DNA of 64,000 nt from positions 680,501 through 744,500 of the forward strand of contig NZ_CP031188.1 in NCBI RefSeq assembly GCF_003344925.1. Reading direction: 5' to 3'. Numbering within the stretch: the first letter of the stretch is position 1; every line of letters begins with the position of its first letter. Positions 28,161 to 35,799 of the stretch are shown here, in pieces. The notes under the pieces were generated by a model. That model had not been told where the DNA came from and made no database searches. It saw only the letters and a program-made list of their open reading frames with translations. The stretch is from Flavobacterium arcticum (lineage in GTDB: Bacteria > Bacteroidota > Bacteroidia > Flavobacteriales > Flavobacteriaceae). The translations under genes were made by a program, and so were the position numbers.

Positions 28161-28376
28161 AAAAAAAGCACATCATTTAGAAGTGCTTAGATTACACGAG
28201 TGGTCAAAGTTGGTCTCATTTGCCATACTTAGATGAGGTGTAAGAAACCTCAACACTCAGCTTTTATTGCAAGACCCCACATTAGAGGGCAATATTGACG
28301 GGGTTTCTCATTAGAACTATGCAAATTGCAAAACCGTCTCTTAAAGAAGGGGAAGTTCGCGCTTCCCTTTTTTCAT
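28161..28376 (-). ncRNA. Candidate structured small RNA (6S-like hypothesis)
   Basis: Gene-free stretch richer in G+C than other spacers, with strong pairing. On the minus strand a TATATTTG -7 box (28388-28381) precedes it and a stem AGCAC/GTGCT plus TTTTTT ends it (28187-28161), making a unit of about 215 nt. The interior can form a long interrupted hairpin: GAG/CTC, GGT/ACC, ATTTGC/GCAAAT, then a terminal stem AGACCCC/GGGGTTT. That outline is reminiscent of 6S RNA, and a Bacteroidota 6S-type family is known. The plus strand also has a terminator at its end, so strand is uncertain. Confidence 0.42.
28346..28374 (+). terminator. Plus-strand intrinsic terminator
   Basis: GGGAAG, a TTCGCG loop and CTTCCC followed by TTTTTT. 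It would end transcripts from the 27.7-kb gene or a plus-strand version of the small RNA. The same hairpin would sit at the 5' end of a minus-strand RNA. Confidence 0.65.
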
Positions 28377-28492
28377 TTTACAAATATATAAAACTATTTT
28401 TAATATAATCCTCGATAACAAAATCCCGAGAATTAAAACAAAAAAACTTATATTTTTTTTTGCAAACGCAACTAAGTTATTATCAACGTAAA

Positions 28493-29014
28493 CTATACAA
28501 ATTCCCTCTGCTTCTCCGCTATTTTAATTACCGCATTATAGAGTTGCTCTGCTACTACTGTTTTATTCCCTTTAGTAGTAAGATATTCATACTCTAGTCC
28601 ACGACTTTCGGCAAGGAATTGTACTGCTTTACCAAAGTTCTCAGGACGATTGGCTAACTTCTCGTTTATAGATAGTACACTAAAACCACTACGGATCAGG
28701 TCGAGGTAATCATTTGGCAGGCTATCGCTTGCAGTAGCATCTATAGCAATAAGGTTTTCTGTACCATAAGCATATACAAAATTGAGAACATCATCCATTT
28801 TAAACGGTATCCCAAACTGAATAAAATTGGCTTCCCATGAGTAGTTTACGCCTTCCTTCTCATAGAAAGCCACAGTTGAGTTAGTTATTATAGGGAATCG
28901 TATATCGAGTTTTTCGTCAAGTATAAGGTTTTTCCTGTTCTTTACCACCTTATTAATCAAGGCACTCCCAATATTACCTATACCAAAGAGTACTATATTT
29001 ATTCTGTTATTCAT
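28493..29014 (-). CDS. Truncated homoserine dehydrogenase-like protein (NAD-binding domain only)
   Basis: A 173-residue protein with the homoserine dehydrogenase NAD(P)-binding domain: GIGNIGSALI (residues 12-21), IAIDATASDSLPNDYLDLIRSGFSVLSINEKL matching the dinucleotide-fold core, then a short tail TKGNKTVVAEQLYNAVIKIAE that resembles the very end of the family. The central catalytic/substrate domain of about 150-200 residues is absent, so it probably cannot make homoserine. It may bind cofactor, act as a regulator or be decaying. It lies 101 bases after an OsmC gene, downstream of a two-step attenuator. Confidence 0.72.
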   Translation of the reverse strand: MNNRINIVLFGIGNIGSALINKVVKNRKNLILDEKLDIRFPIITNSTVAFYEKEGVNYSWEANFIQFGIPFKMDDVLNFVYAYGTENLIAIDATASDSLPNDYLDLIRSGFSVLSINEKLANRPENFGKAVQFLAESRGLEYEYLTTKGNKTVVAEQLYNAVIKIAEKQREFV

Positions 29015-29115
29015 GATAATCTTTTTTAAACATTAAAAGGAAACTGCCTTTGGCTGACCCAAAGGCAGCTCTCCTAAACAAACAAACAAAAACAACTTAT
29101 AATCCAACTTACTTA

Positions 29116-29559
29116 TCAGCTGTATGCGAATTCTTTAAACAATATTAAGTTTACGGGTGTATTGTTAACCAATGTATTATAAACAGGACTACGCAACTGC
29201 ACCTCTGCAAGCCATTTTTGTAATACCTCTACAGGTACTGCCGCCGCTGGCTTGAGCTTTATTTCTATACTCCCAAAACCAGGTTTAACATTGGTAGCAT
29301 CATCTTGTTGATTTAAACTCCCCGTAATTTCTATCTGTAATGAGCTTAATAATATGCCCTGCTCTTGTGCTACAAGTTGCCCCAAGGCATTAATGCAGCC
29401 AGCAAAACCTGCTAATATATATTCGTATGGGTTTGGACCTTCTAGCTCAGGGTGCTTTGAGTTTTGGCTTATTCTAATATCAGTATTCAGGGTTTTTACA
29501 ACAAACTGCTTGTTGTTACCTATATAGCCGAGTACGTTTATGGGTTGTGCGGTATTCAT
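29116..29559 (-). CDS. OsmC family protein
   Basis: A 147-residue OsmC/Ohr-fold protein. The pattern GPNPYEYILAGFAGCINALGQLVAQEQG contains the family's first conserved cysteine at the start of the long helix; the second (usually in VHxC) is replaced, the segment reading SPVYNTLVNNTPVN. Without the pair of cysteines, classical peroxidase activity is doubtful. OsmC genes beside methionine biosynthesis genes are frequent in Flavobacteriaceae, suggesting a link to sulfur metabolism. First gene after the tandem attenuator; its ATG is 35 bases past the second terminator. Confidence 0.82.
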   Translation of the reverse strand: MNTAQPINVLGYIGNNKQFVVKTLNTDIRISQNSKHPELEGPNPYEYILAGFAGCINALGQLVAQEQGILLSSLQIEITGSLNQQDDATNVKPGFGSIEIKLKPAAAVPVEVLQKWLAEVQLRSPVYNTLVNNTPVNLILFKEFAYS

Positions 29560-29593
29560 AGCTTTATTATTATTTTGTGTTGAGTATTGTGAT

Positions 29594-29632
29594 AAAAAAA
29601 AGGCTCTTTTGGAGAAGTTACCAAAAGAGCCT
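29594..29632 (-). terminator. Second attenuator terminator before the OsmC operon
   Basis: Perfect 12-bp stem (29632-29621 with 29612-29601) and a run of seven or more T on the minus strand. It lies 22 bases after the stop of leader ORF 2. Bases 29625-29617 (TTTGGTAAC) can instead pair with GTTACCAAA inside the leader ORF (29679-29671), which would break the terminator. Confidence 0.85.
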
Positions 29633-29654
29633 GAACATTAATTATATACTAAAA

Positions 29655-29756
29655 TCAAATCGTTCTTCGCTTTGGTAACAAGGTATACAGCCAGTGCATC
29701 CATGTAATACACATGGTTTGGCGGTAGTTTGTTGTATGTGCGAAATATGTTGTCAT
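29655..29756 (-). CDS. Leader ORF 2 (33 aa) of the tandem attenuator
   Basis: A 33-codon ORF from ATG to TGA. Its middle reads YRQTMCITWMHW (residues 11-22), rich in Met, Cys and Trp. The last third contains GTTACCAAA, complementary over 9 bases to the 5' arm and loop of the terminator that follows. It shares the nucleotide core ACCATGTGnAnTACAT and the residues RQ...TM with leader ORF 1. It has no similarity I recognise to a known protein and is best read as a cis-acting leader peptide. It is too short for ordinary gene finders. Confidence 0.55.
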   Translation of the reverse strand: MTTYFAHTTNYRQTMCITWMHWLYTLLPKRRTI

Positions 29757-29788
29757 TCTTTTTATATATTATTTTATGTTGTATTCAA

Positions 29789-29821
29789 TAAAAAAGCCCT
29801 CCTGATATATCAGGAGGGCTT
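29789..29821 (-). terminator. First attenuator terminator before the OsmC operon
   Basis: Perfect 12-bp G+C-containing stem (29821-29810 with 29805-29794), four-base loop and a TTTTTT tract on the minus strand, 21 bases after the stop of leader ORF 1. Its 5' arm contains CCTCCTG, complementary to CAGGAGG inside leader ORF 1 (29869-29863). Confidence 0.88.
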
Positions 29822-29842
29822 AGTGTTTATATATTTTAAAAT

Positions 29843-29920
29843 TTAAAATAGAACAATAGTAACCTCCTGGGATGTACTCCACATGGTATGACAGTTATAT
29901 TGGCGTGTAATAAATTTCAT
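29843..29920 (-). CDS. Leader ORF 1 (25 aa) of the tandem attenuator
   Basis: A 25-codon ORF from ATG to TAA that starts about 38 bases after a predicted transcription start. Core residues are RQYNCHTMWST (6-16). Codons 18-20 contain CAGGAGG, able to pair with the terminator 5' arm. The stop lies 21 bases before the terminator, almost the same spacing as leader ORF 2. Interpreted as a translated control peptide whose ribosome position decides whether the terminator forms. Coding status is inferred from architecture only. Confidence 0.55.
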   Translation of the reverse strand: MKFITRQYNCHTMWSTSQEVTIVLF

Positions 29921-29964
29921 TATTGTCTTATTATCTGATAACAAACTTCGGAACTATTTTAATA

Positions 29965-29972
29965 CAAACCTA
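29965..29972 (-). promoter_or_regulatory. -7 promoter box of the attenuator-OsmC transcript
   Basis: TAGGTTTG on the minus strand is an exact TAnnTTTG match. No clear -33 TTTG is seen. Transcription would start near 29958, giving a leader of about 400 nt before the OsmC ATG. Confidence 0.5.
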
Positions 29973-30068
29973 AAAAAAAATTAAACTTTAACATTATAAC
30001 CTTTTCGTAAGTAGTACTAATAAAATCTTAAAACAGATGAAGGCTTTTTTTATTTGAAATAGGTTTTA

Positions 30069-30076
30069 TACCTTTG
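30069..30076 (+). promoter_or_regulatory. -7 promoter box of metK
   Basis: TACCTTTG exactly fits TAnnTTTG and lies 14 bases before the SAM-II-like aptamer. The predicted start therefore just includes the aptamer. A TTTG at 30053-30056 is nearer than the usual -33 spacing. Confidence 0.55.
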
Positions 30077-30087
30077 CTACATAAATT

Positions 30088-30145
30088 CTGAGGAAAGATT
30101 TGTACTGATTGCAACCTCTATAAAAAATGCTAAAGCAGGATACTT
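30088..30145 (+). ncRNA. SAM-II-like riboswitch before metK
   Basis: The order of conserved pieces matches SAM-II (SAM-alpha): P1 GAGG (30090-30093) with CCTC (30115-30118), the loop GATTTG, then ATTGCAA, an A-rich linker and TGCTAAAGC (30128-30136). The loop bases GTA-CTG (30102-30107) can form the pseudoknot with CAG..TAC (30136-30143). The ligand is SAM in this family and the downstream gene is SAM synthetase, which agrees. It begins just after the predicted transcription start. Confidence 0.8.
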
Positions 30146-30150
30146 CTCCC

Positions 30151-30181
30151 CTTTAGTTTAGCGTTGCATTATTCTTTCCTC
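30151..30181 (+). promoter_or_regulatory. Anti-aptamer segment in the metK leader
   Basis: Three pieces complementary to the aptamer occur here in reverse order: CTTTAG (30151-30156) to CTAAAG, GTTGCA (30163-30168) to TGCAAC (30110-30115), and TCTTTCCTC (30173-30181) to GAGGAAAGA (30090-30098). They would fold the whole leader into one long interrupted hairpin, excluding the SAM-binding form. It ends 21 bases before the metK ATG. Confidence 0.6.
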
Positions 30182-30202
30182 CTTAATAATTATAATAGTA
30201 TT

Positions 30203-31453
30203 ATGGCATATTTATTTACGTCAGAATCAGTGAGTGAAGGACACCCTGATAAAATAGCTGACCAGATTTCGGATGCACTTATCGATAACTTTTTAGCTTT
30301 CGACCCCGATTCGAAAGTAGCTTGCGAAACTTTAGTAACTACAGGACAGGTAATACTTGCCGGAGAGGTAAAATCTAAAACCTACCTTGATGTACAGCAA
30401 ATAGCCCGTGAGGTTATTAAAAAAATAGGATATACTAAAAGTGAGTATATGTTTGATGCCAACTCATGCGGTATTCTTTCGGCTATACATGAGCAGTCGC
30501 AAGACATTAACCAAGGTGTTGACAGACAAAGTAAAGAAGAGCAAGGAGCAGGTGACCAAGGTATGATGTTTGGCTATGCTACTAATGAAACTGAAGATTA
30601 TATGCCTTTGGCATTAAATTTATCGCATAAATTATTACAAGAACTTGCTGTACTACGCCGTGAAAATAGTGAGATTACTTACTTGCGTCCTGATGCAAAA
30701 AGCCAAGTAACATTAGAGTATGATGATGACAACAAGCCTGTAAGAATTGAAGCTATTGTTATATCTACACAACATGATGATTTTGCTGAAGAGGCTACTA
30801 TGCTAGCAAAGATTGATAAAGATATTAAAGAGATATTAATACCGCGTATTATAAAAAATAATCCGCAGTATGCACACCTGTTTAATGATGCTATACAATA
30901 CCATATTAACCCTACGGGTAAATTTGTAATTGGTGGTCCTCATGGCGATGCTGGGCTTACTGGTCGTAAAATTATTGTAGATACTTATGGTGGTAAAGGT
31001 GCACACGGTGGTGGTGCTTTCTCTGGTAAAGACCCTAGTAAAGTTGACAGAAGTGCTGCCTATGCTACACGCCATATTGCTAAAAACTTAGTTGCTGCTG
31101 GTGTAGCAGATGAAATATTGGTACAAGTATCCTATGCTATTGGCGTAGCTAAACCAATGGGTATATTTGTTGATACTTATGGTACAAAAAAGGTAAACCT
31201 TACTAATGGTGAAATTGCCAAGAAAGTAGAACAACTATTTGATATGCGTCCTTACTTTATAGAGCAACGCCTGAAGTTGAGAAACCCTATTTATAGTGAA
31301 ACAGCTGCTTACGGACACATGGGGCGCAAGCCAGAAACGGTTACTAAAACGTTTACTGCTCCTAACGGTGAGCAAAAAACAGTGGAAGTAGAACTTTTTA
31401 CTTGGGAAAAACTAGACTATGTAGATAAGGTAAAAGAAGCTTTTGAACTTTAA
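30203..31453 (+). CDS. metK: S-adenosylmethionine synthetase
   Basis: Makes SAM from methionine and ATP. The 416 residues include [21 protein letters not shown] at the N-terminus, [15 protein letters not shown] (about residues 117-131) and the P-loop-like [20 protein letters not shown] start at the ATG giving MAYLFTSES; an upstream TTG in frame would lie inside the riboswitch leader. Transcribed alone from its own promoter with a SAM-responsive leader and a strong downstream terminator. It is divergent from the OsmC operon. Confidence 0.97.
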   Translation: MAYLFTSESVSEGHPDKIADQISDALIDNFLAFDPDSKVACETLVTTGQVILAGEVKSKTYLDVQQIAREVIKKIGYTKSEYMFDANSCGILSAIHEQSQDINQGVDRQSKEEQGAGDQGMMFGYATNETEDYMPLALNLSHKLLQELAVLRRENSEITYLRPDAKSQVTLEYDDDNKPVRIEAIVISTQHDDFAEEATMLAKIDKDIKEILIPRIIKNNPQYAHLFNDAIQYHINPTGKFVIGGPHGDAGLTGRKIIVDTYGGKGAHGGGAFSGKDPSKVDRSAAYATRHIAKNLVAAGVADEILVQVSYAIGVAKPMGIFVDTYGTKKVNLTNGEIAKKVEQLFDMRPYFIEQRLKLRNPIYSETAAYGHMGRKPETVTKTFTAPNGEQKTVEVELFTWEKLDYVDKVKEAFEL

Positions 31454-31479
31454 TAAAAAAGCTAAACTCTTGAAAATAA

Positions 31480-31514
31480 AAAAGCCTGCTCTTATATAAG
31501 AGCAGGCTTTTTAT
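31480..31514. terminator. Bidirectional terminator between metK and a lipoprotein gene
   Basis: Perfect stem AAAGCCTGCTCTTA with its complement (31481-31494, 31497-31510) and T/A runs on both sides. It can serve metK on the plus strand and the convergent lipoprotein gene on the minus strand. Confidence 0.88.
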
Positions 31515-31529
31515 ATATTTTAGTATGCC

Positions 31530-32012
31530 TTATAGAGAGCAATAAATAACTTCGAATGTACCATTGATGTTATTTTCATCTTCATAAAAACCTGTTGCTT
31601 TCACCTTACCTTTAACCGTAGTTTCTGTAATAGATATTATTTCTATCTCTGCATCAAGCGAACCCTCAAAATCATCACTATTCACATCTCTAAATTGTAG
31701 TGTCATTTCTCCTTGAGATCTACTGTATGTACCTACTGTTGCAGGAACAGAAATCCATATAGGACTCTCAACTTCAGAATCACAACCTATCACATTTGCA
31801 TCTAAATAAATGTAAAGACTTGATGTACCGTTAAGTTCAATAGCTCTTGATGTACCTCCACCAATAACAAAACTTTCATCATATATAACTCCAGAAACAG
31901 GTGTAGTAGCAAATCCATCTGGTGTTGTTACTTCAAAATCATCAGAAGAGCTACATGAGGTAATTAGTGCTGCTGTAAGAAACAGGCAATAAATAATTTT
32001 TTTCATTTTCAT
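31530..32012 (-). CDS. Hypothetical lipoprotein
   Basis: A 160-residue lipoprotein with signal peptide and lipobox ITSC (Cys20), followed by an acidic SSSDDF stretch typical of Bacteroidota surface lipoproteins. The mature part is a small beta-rich domain (SVPATVGTYSRSQGEMTLQFRD, VKGKVKATGFY) ending FEVIYCSL; two cysteines (in VIGCDSE and IYC) may form a disulfide. I do not recognise the family. The start may be either of two ATGs six bases apart. Confidence 0.72.
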   Translation of the reverse strand: MKMKKIIYCLFLTAALITSCSSSDDFEVTTPDGFATTPVSGVIYDESFVIGGGTSRAIELNGTSSLYIYLDANVIGCDSEVESPIWISVPATVGTYSRSQGEMTLQFRDVNSDDFEGSLDAEIEIISITETTVKGKVKATGFYEDENNINGTFEVIYCSL

Positions 32013-32104
32013 TTAATTATTGCGCAAATATATATTAATTATATCAATTCATTTTGCGTTTTAATTTACAAACCCAAAAGCAACCAAGTAGTCAAAATAA
32101 AACC

Positions 32105-34858
32105 TTATAAATTATACCTTATGTTTAGTAGTAAGTAACGTGGCTGTACTGTATAGCGCGAAGTATAGGTAGAGAACTGATTAAAACTATCATCATTAAG
32201 TGATGTGGTATCAAGCAGGTTTGTTCCGCTCACTTTAAATTCCCAGTGACTGTCTTTTTTGCGATACATTATCTCTGCACTCAAAAAGTCATACTCGTTA
32301 TCTGATGTCTTGTCGCTGTTGTAATAATGATTGTATTCATAATCAACTTTTACCGTGAATGCATCCCAAAAAAAGTAGTTGATATTAGCAAATGGTTTAC
32401 TGTTATAAAATTTACTGTCGGCATAATCATTAATACTAATTGAATATCCTACTTCTAGATTAGGTACTGTTTTATAATTAGTAGAAAAACTTGTTTTATA
32501 GCTTTGTGTAAACTGCTCGTTTACCTGTCTAACGGCATTTTCTATAGTAGCAGGTTCTGATGTATTTTGCCCATCATTCCTAAAATTATTAAACTTACTC
32601 CATGCGACACTTGCATTAAATCCTGCTTTATAAAATCGGGCAAAACTCCTGTTATATCCTCCAGAAGCGGTAAAACTTTCATCGGCAAAATTAGAGTTTG
32701 CTACTGTACCTATCTGGTTGATTCCACTAAAAGAAGAAAGGCTTTTTATAGCATCCATCTGGCGGGTATAGTTTACATTACCGTAGAGTTGAGTAAAGTT
32801 GAACATATTATACTTAAAGTATGTAAGAGAATGATTTTGATATAAACCGTTATCTAAATTAGGGTTTCCCTGAAACAATGATTTATAACTATTAAGTACT
32901 AGCCCTCTTGCAAAATCAGATACATCTGTAAAACTAGTAGTCATAGAATAGTTGTATATCAATCTTTCCATTTTCTTTATCTGAAATTGTGCAAAAAAAT
33001 CAGGCAACACTCTAGTAAAGTTATTACTAACTTTATTATCTAACTGATCGTTATAGGTAGTATAACTATGTAAGCTAACACCAGGGTTAAATTCAAACTT
33101 ACCTTTTATAAACCTATAATGCACCCCGAGGAAAACATCATTAAAAACATAGTTAACATCATTTTTTGTATTATCACTCATGTTATTAGTATCACCATCA
33201 TCTAACAACTGAAACATCGAAGAATTGAAATTTTGGTAGGAATAGGTATTACCTAACGTAAGGTTAAGACTGCTTTTTGCATTAACCATGTAGTAATAAT
33301 CTAGTTTAGCATCTAGTTTATTGGTAGTTACAAATCTGTTTTGATTTACATTATACCTATCTGCTTCTAGTAATCCCAATGAAAGTGAAGGATCGCTACC
33401 TGCAACATCTGGAAAAGGGTTATTGCCCAGATTAGCACTATACAATGGATCTTCGTCTTGGTATAAGTGTTGTGCCTCAAAAGCAAATATATTCTTATCG
33501 TCAAGCGTGTAATATAAATTCAAGTTTTGGTTAAACGAAAAAGGCTTTTGCTTTTTATTGGTATAAACATTCTGACTCTGCGCTGTTTCGGGTGTTACCA
33601 CCGAAAATAAACCGTTAGCTTCTTCTTGATTAGATGTTTTTAGTAAAAAATCATAATCAAACTGCAAATTCTTATTTGGTTTATACGAAGAACTAAGCTT
33701 TACAAGAGCAAACTCATTTGTTTGTTGCGATGTCTCTTCTACATCTTGTATTGTTTCAGGGTCGCCTGTTTCTGTATTAAGCAACGTAGTGCGACTCACG
33801 GTTTCCATTTCTGTATCACTAGAATTAATTATAGCAAAACCACTAATTGTCCAGCTTTTTGTAGGGTTATAACTAAAATTGGCAGCACCAAATTTAGTTT
33901 CTATCTCTTTTGCTCTATTATTTCGCATTAAAGAAAGTCCTAAGCTATTAGAGCCAACATTAAATGATGTACCTCCTTTTTTCATTACATTTCGAAAACC
34001 ACCTGTAAGATTAAAATAATCTCGCATTGTTAATGGTAATTCGCCTGTATTATTCATGTTTCCAATAAAATTGAACGTGTATTCTGGGTTGTAGTAAAAT
34101 ATTTTTGGCGCTGCGATATAACGATCGCCATCACCAATACTGGCACCTGCAGTTATATTACCAAACCAAAAGTTCTTTTTACCATCTTTTAGCTTAATAT
34201 TCATTGCTAGGTTATCTTGATTGTTTTGCACACCGCTAAGCTGCCCTACTTCGCTATAATTACGCAGTACTTCTATCTTACTAACTGCATCAGCAGGAAT
34301 ATTTTTTACACCTAACTTGGTATCTCCATCAAAAAAATCTTTACCCTCTACCATCAGCTTGCCTACCTTCTTGCCTTCTACCTCTACTTCTCCATCATCA
34401 TTTACTTCAACACCTGGTAGTTTTTTAAGTATATCTTCTAGCTTACGTTCAGAACCGTTTGTAAACGAGTCTGAATTATATACTATAGTATCGCCTTTTA
34501 TGGTTACAGGCATTTCGTGTACTATCTCTACGCCCTGAAGTTCTACCCCCTCATTAAGTGTAATGTCTTTAACAATATTATCAGTACCTGTTGTAATTTC
34601 TTCTTCAAAGGTTGTATAACCAATGTAACTAGCTTTAACAATATAGGTTGTATTAGGCTTTAACGACAATTGATATTTACCTGCATCATTAGTAATAGCA
34701 TAAGAGTCCATAGCATTAGTAACTTTATTTATAGCCATTACATTAGCCATTTCAAGCCCTATACCTTGATCGTCTTTAAGTGTGCCTTCTATTCGTATAT
34801 TTTGTGCAAATGAAACTGTTGATACTAACAGTAACATTGATGTGAAGAATTTAATCAT
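32105..34858 (-). CDS. Outer-membrane beta-barrel protein, TonB-receptor-like with carboxypeptidase-like domain
   Basis: A 917-residue outer-membrane protein. It has a signal peptide (MLLLVSTVSFAQ), then a carboxypeptidase-D regulatory-like domain (about 20-110: IEGTLKDDQGIGLEMANV, YQLSLKPNTTYIVKASYIGY), a plug-like domain (about 120-215: ILKKLPGVEVNDDGEVEVEGKKV) and a long beta barrel ending YLLLNIRYNL. This matches the outer-membrane-protein-beta-barrel family related to TonB-dependent receptors. The next gene upstream encodes a GLPGLI protein, a frequent partnership. Substrate unknown. Confidence 0.85.
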   Translation of the reverse strand: MIKFFTSMLLLVSTVSFAQNIRIEGTLKDDQGIGLEMANVMAINKVTNAMDSYAITNDAGKYQLSLKPNTTYIVKASYIGYTTFEEEITTGTDNIVKDITLNEGVELQGVEIVHEMPVTIKGDTIVYNSDSFTNGSERKLEDILKKLPGVEVNDDGEVEVEGKKVGKLMVEGKDFFDGDTKLGVKNIPADAVSKIEVLRNYSEVGQLSGVQNNQDNLAMNIKLKDGKKNFWFGNITAGASIGDGDRYIAAPKIFYYNPEYTFNFIGNMNNTGELPLTMRDYFNLTGGFRNVMKKGGTSFNVGSNSLGLSLMRNNRAKEIETKFGAANFSYNPTKSWTISGFAIINSSDTEMETVSRTTLLNTETGDPETIQDVEETSQQTNEFALVKLSSSYKPNKNLQFDYDFLLKTSNQEEANGLFSVVTPETAQSQNVYTNKKQKPFSFNQNLNLYYTLDDKNIFAFEAQHLYQDEDPLYSANLGNNPFPDVAGSDPSLSLGLLEADRYNVNQNRFVTTNKLDAKLDYYYMVNAKSSLNLTLGNTYSYQNFNSSMFQLLDDGDTNNMSDNTKNDVNYVFNDVFLGVHYRFIKGKFEFNPGVSLHSYTTYNDQLDNKVSNNFTRVLPDFFAQFQIKKMERLIYNYSMTTSFTDVSDFARGLVLNSYKSLFQGNPNLDNGLYQNHSLTYFKYNMFNFTQLYGNVNYTRQMDAIKSLSSFSGINQIGTVANSNFADESFTASGGYNRSFARFYKAGFNASVAWSKFNNFRNDGQNTSEPATIENAVRQVNEQFTQSYKTSFSTNYKTVPNLEVGYSISINDYADSKFYNSKPFANINYFFWDAFTVKVDYEYNHYYNSDKTSDNEYDFLSAEIMYRKKDSHWEFKVSGTNLLDTTSLNDDSFNQFSTYTSRYTVQPRYLLLNIRYNL

Positions 34859-34914
34859 TTAGCATTTATGTATTGGTAAGTATTATTATAAAATGAGCGG
34901 AAAATTATTGAGTA

Positions 34915-35799
34915 TTAACCTCTCATACGACCACCTCGACCACCTTGACCTTGATACATTTCACGCATTTCTTGTATTTTTTTTGTCATAATTTCTTCAA
35001 ACTCTGCCTGCGTTACCTTTTCTCCTTTTTTAGGCGCTTTTATTGCTGCTTTTTCTTTTACGTTAAGTACCACTTTAGAGCATAACATAGTTGTTTTTCC
35101 GTCTGATACTTCGAGTATAAGTCCTGGCAGCCCCCAGTAATTTTCAGGACCTTGACTTATAGGTATTTCGGGAGCATACCATGCCGTTATTGTTTTCTCT
35201 GTTGGCATTTCTATCATATCCATAAAGTTGGTACTCTTTTGTTCCTCTTCGTTTTTGGCTTCCATTTCTTGCTCTGCACCTTTCTTAGGACGAAAATTCA
35301 TCATATTCGATTTATCTACAGGTACTATTGCTGTTGCTTTATAACAAGTATAGTTTCCTATCTTCTTGCTCTCACCTTCCATTTTCCAGACAATTTTTGG
35401 CAATGTATCGGTAACTAGAAATTCTTTCCCAAAAATTTCCTTTTCTATAAGAAACACTTTATCCTTTATATTTTTATAGTGTTTACCTCCACCACCTGTC
35501 ATAGATGACATCATCATTCGCATCCTGCCTCCGCCTTGATTAGGTGAATCTAGTTTTTCTTCTTCTTGGTATATTGATGCTGTTTTATCAAAGTTGAGTA
35601 TAAATGTTTTTTCGAGCATTTGTTTCATACGCTCTTCTATCATTTTTTTCATCTCTGGAGTAATTTCTCTATTACCAAACCTTGACATATCTTCGTCAAG
35701 GCTAGTTTTAGACTCATATACTGCCATTCCTTGAAAATCTTGAGCCTGTACGCCTATAGTCGCTATAATTGCAATTAAAAAACTTGTGATTTTTTTCAT
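34915..35799 (-). CDS. GLPGLI family protein
   Basis: A 294-residue exported protein with signal peptide (FLIAIIATIGVQAQ). The name-giving motif is present as YWGLPGLILEVSDG (about residues 223-236). Residues ending the protein are Gly/Arg/Met rich. I use the ATG that begins the signal peptide (MKKITSF); an open frame runs 31 codons further upstream without conserved features. It is 56 bases upstream of the beta-barrel gene and likely co-transcribed. The family's function is not established; pairing with a barrel suggests an envelope role. Confidence 0.88.
   Translation of the reverse strand: MKKITSFLIAIIATIGVQAQDFQGMAVYESKTSLDEDMSRFGNREITPEMKKMIEERMKQMLEKTFILNFDKTASIYQEEEKLDSPNQGGGRMRMMMSSMTGGGGKHYKNIKDKVFLIEKEIFGKEFLVTDTLPKIVWKMEGESKKIGNYTCYKATAIVPVDKSNMMNFRPKKGAEQEMEAKNEEEQKSTNFMDMIEMPTEKTITAWYAPEIPISQGPENYWGLPGLILEVSDGKTTMLCSKVVLNVKEKAAIKAPKKGEKVTQAEFEEIMTKKIQEMREMYQGQGGRGGRMRG

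Noticed and set aside
28190..28345. tRNA or tmRNA in the structured spacer
   Set aside because: No cloverleaf, no T-loop GTTCRA in the right place and no CCA end; the tmRNA tag and conserved ends are absent.
29594..29821. The two strong hairpins as palindromic intergenic repeat elements
   Set aside because: The two stems are unrelated in sequence, both have T tracts on the same strand, and both stand at the same distance after a short ORF, so attenuator terminators explain them better.
30164..30202. TTG start 13 codons upstream of metK
   Set aside because: It lies in the riboswitch anti-aptamer segment; MetK proteins begin at MAYLFTSES.
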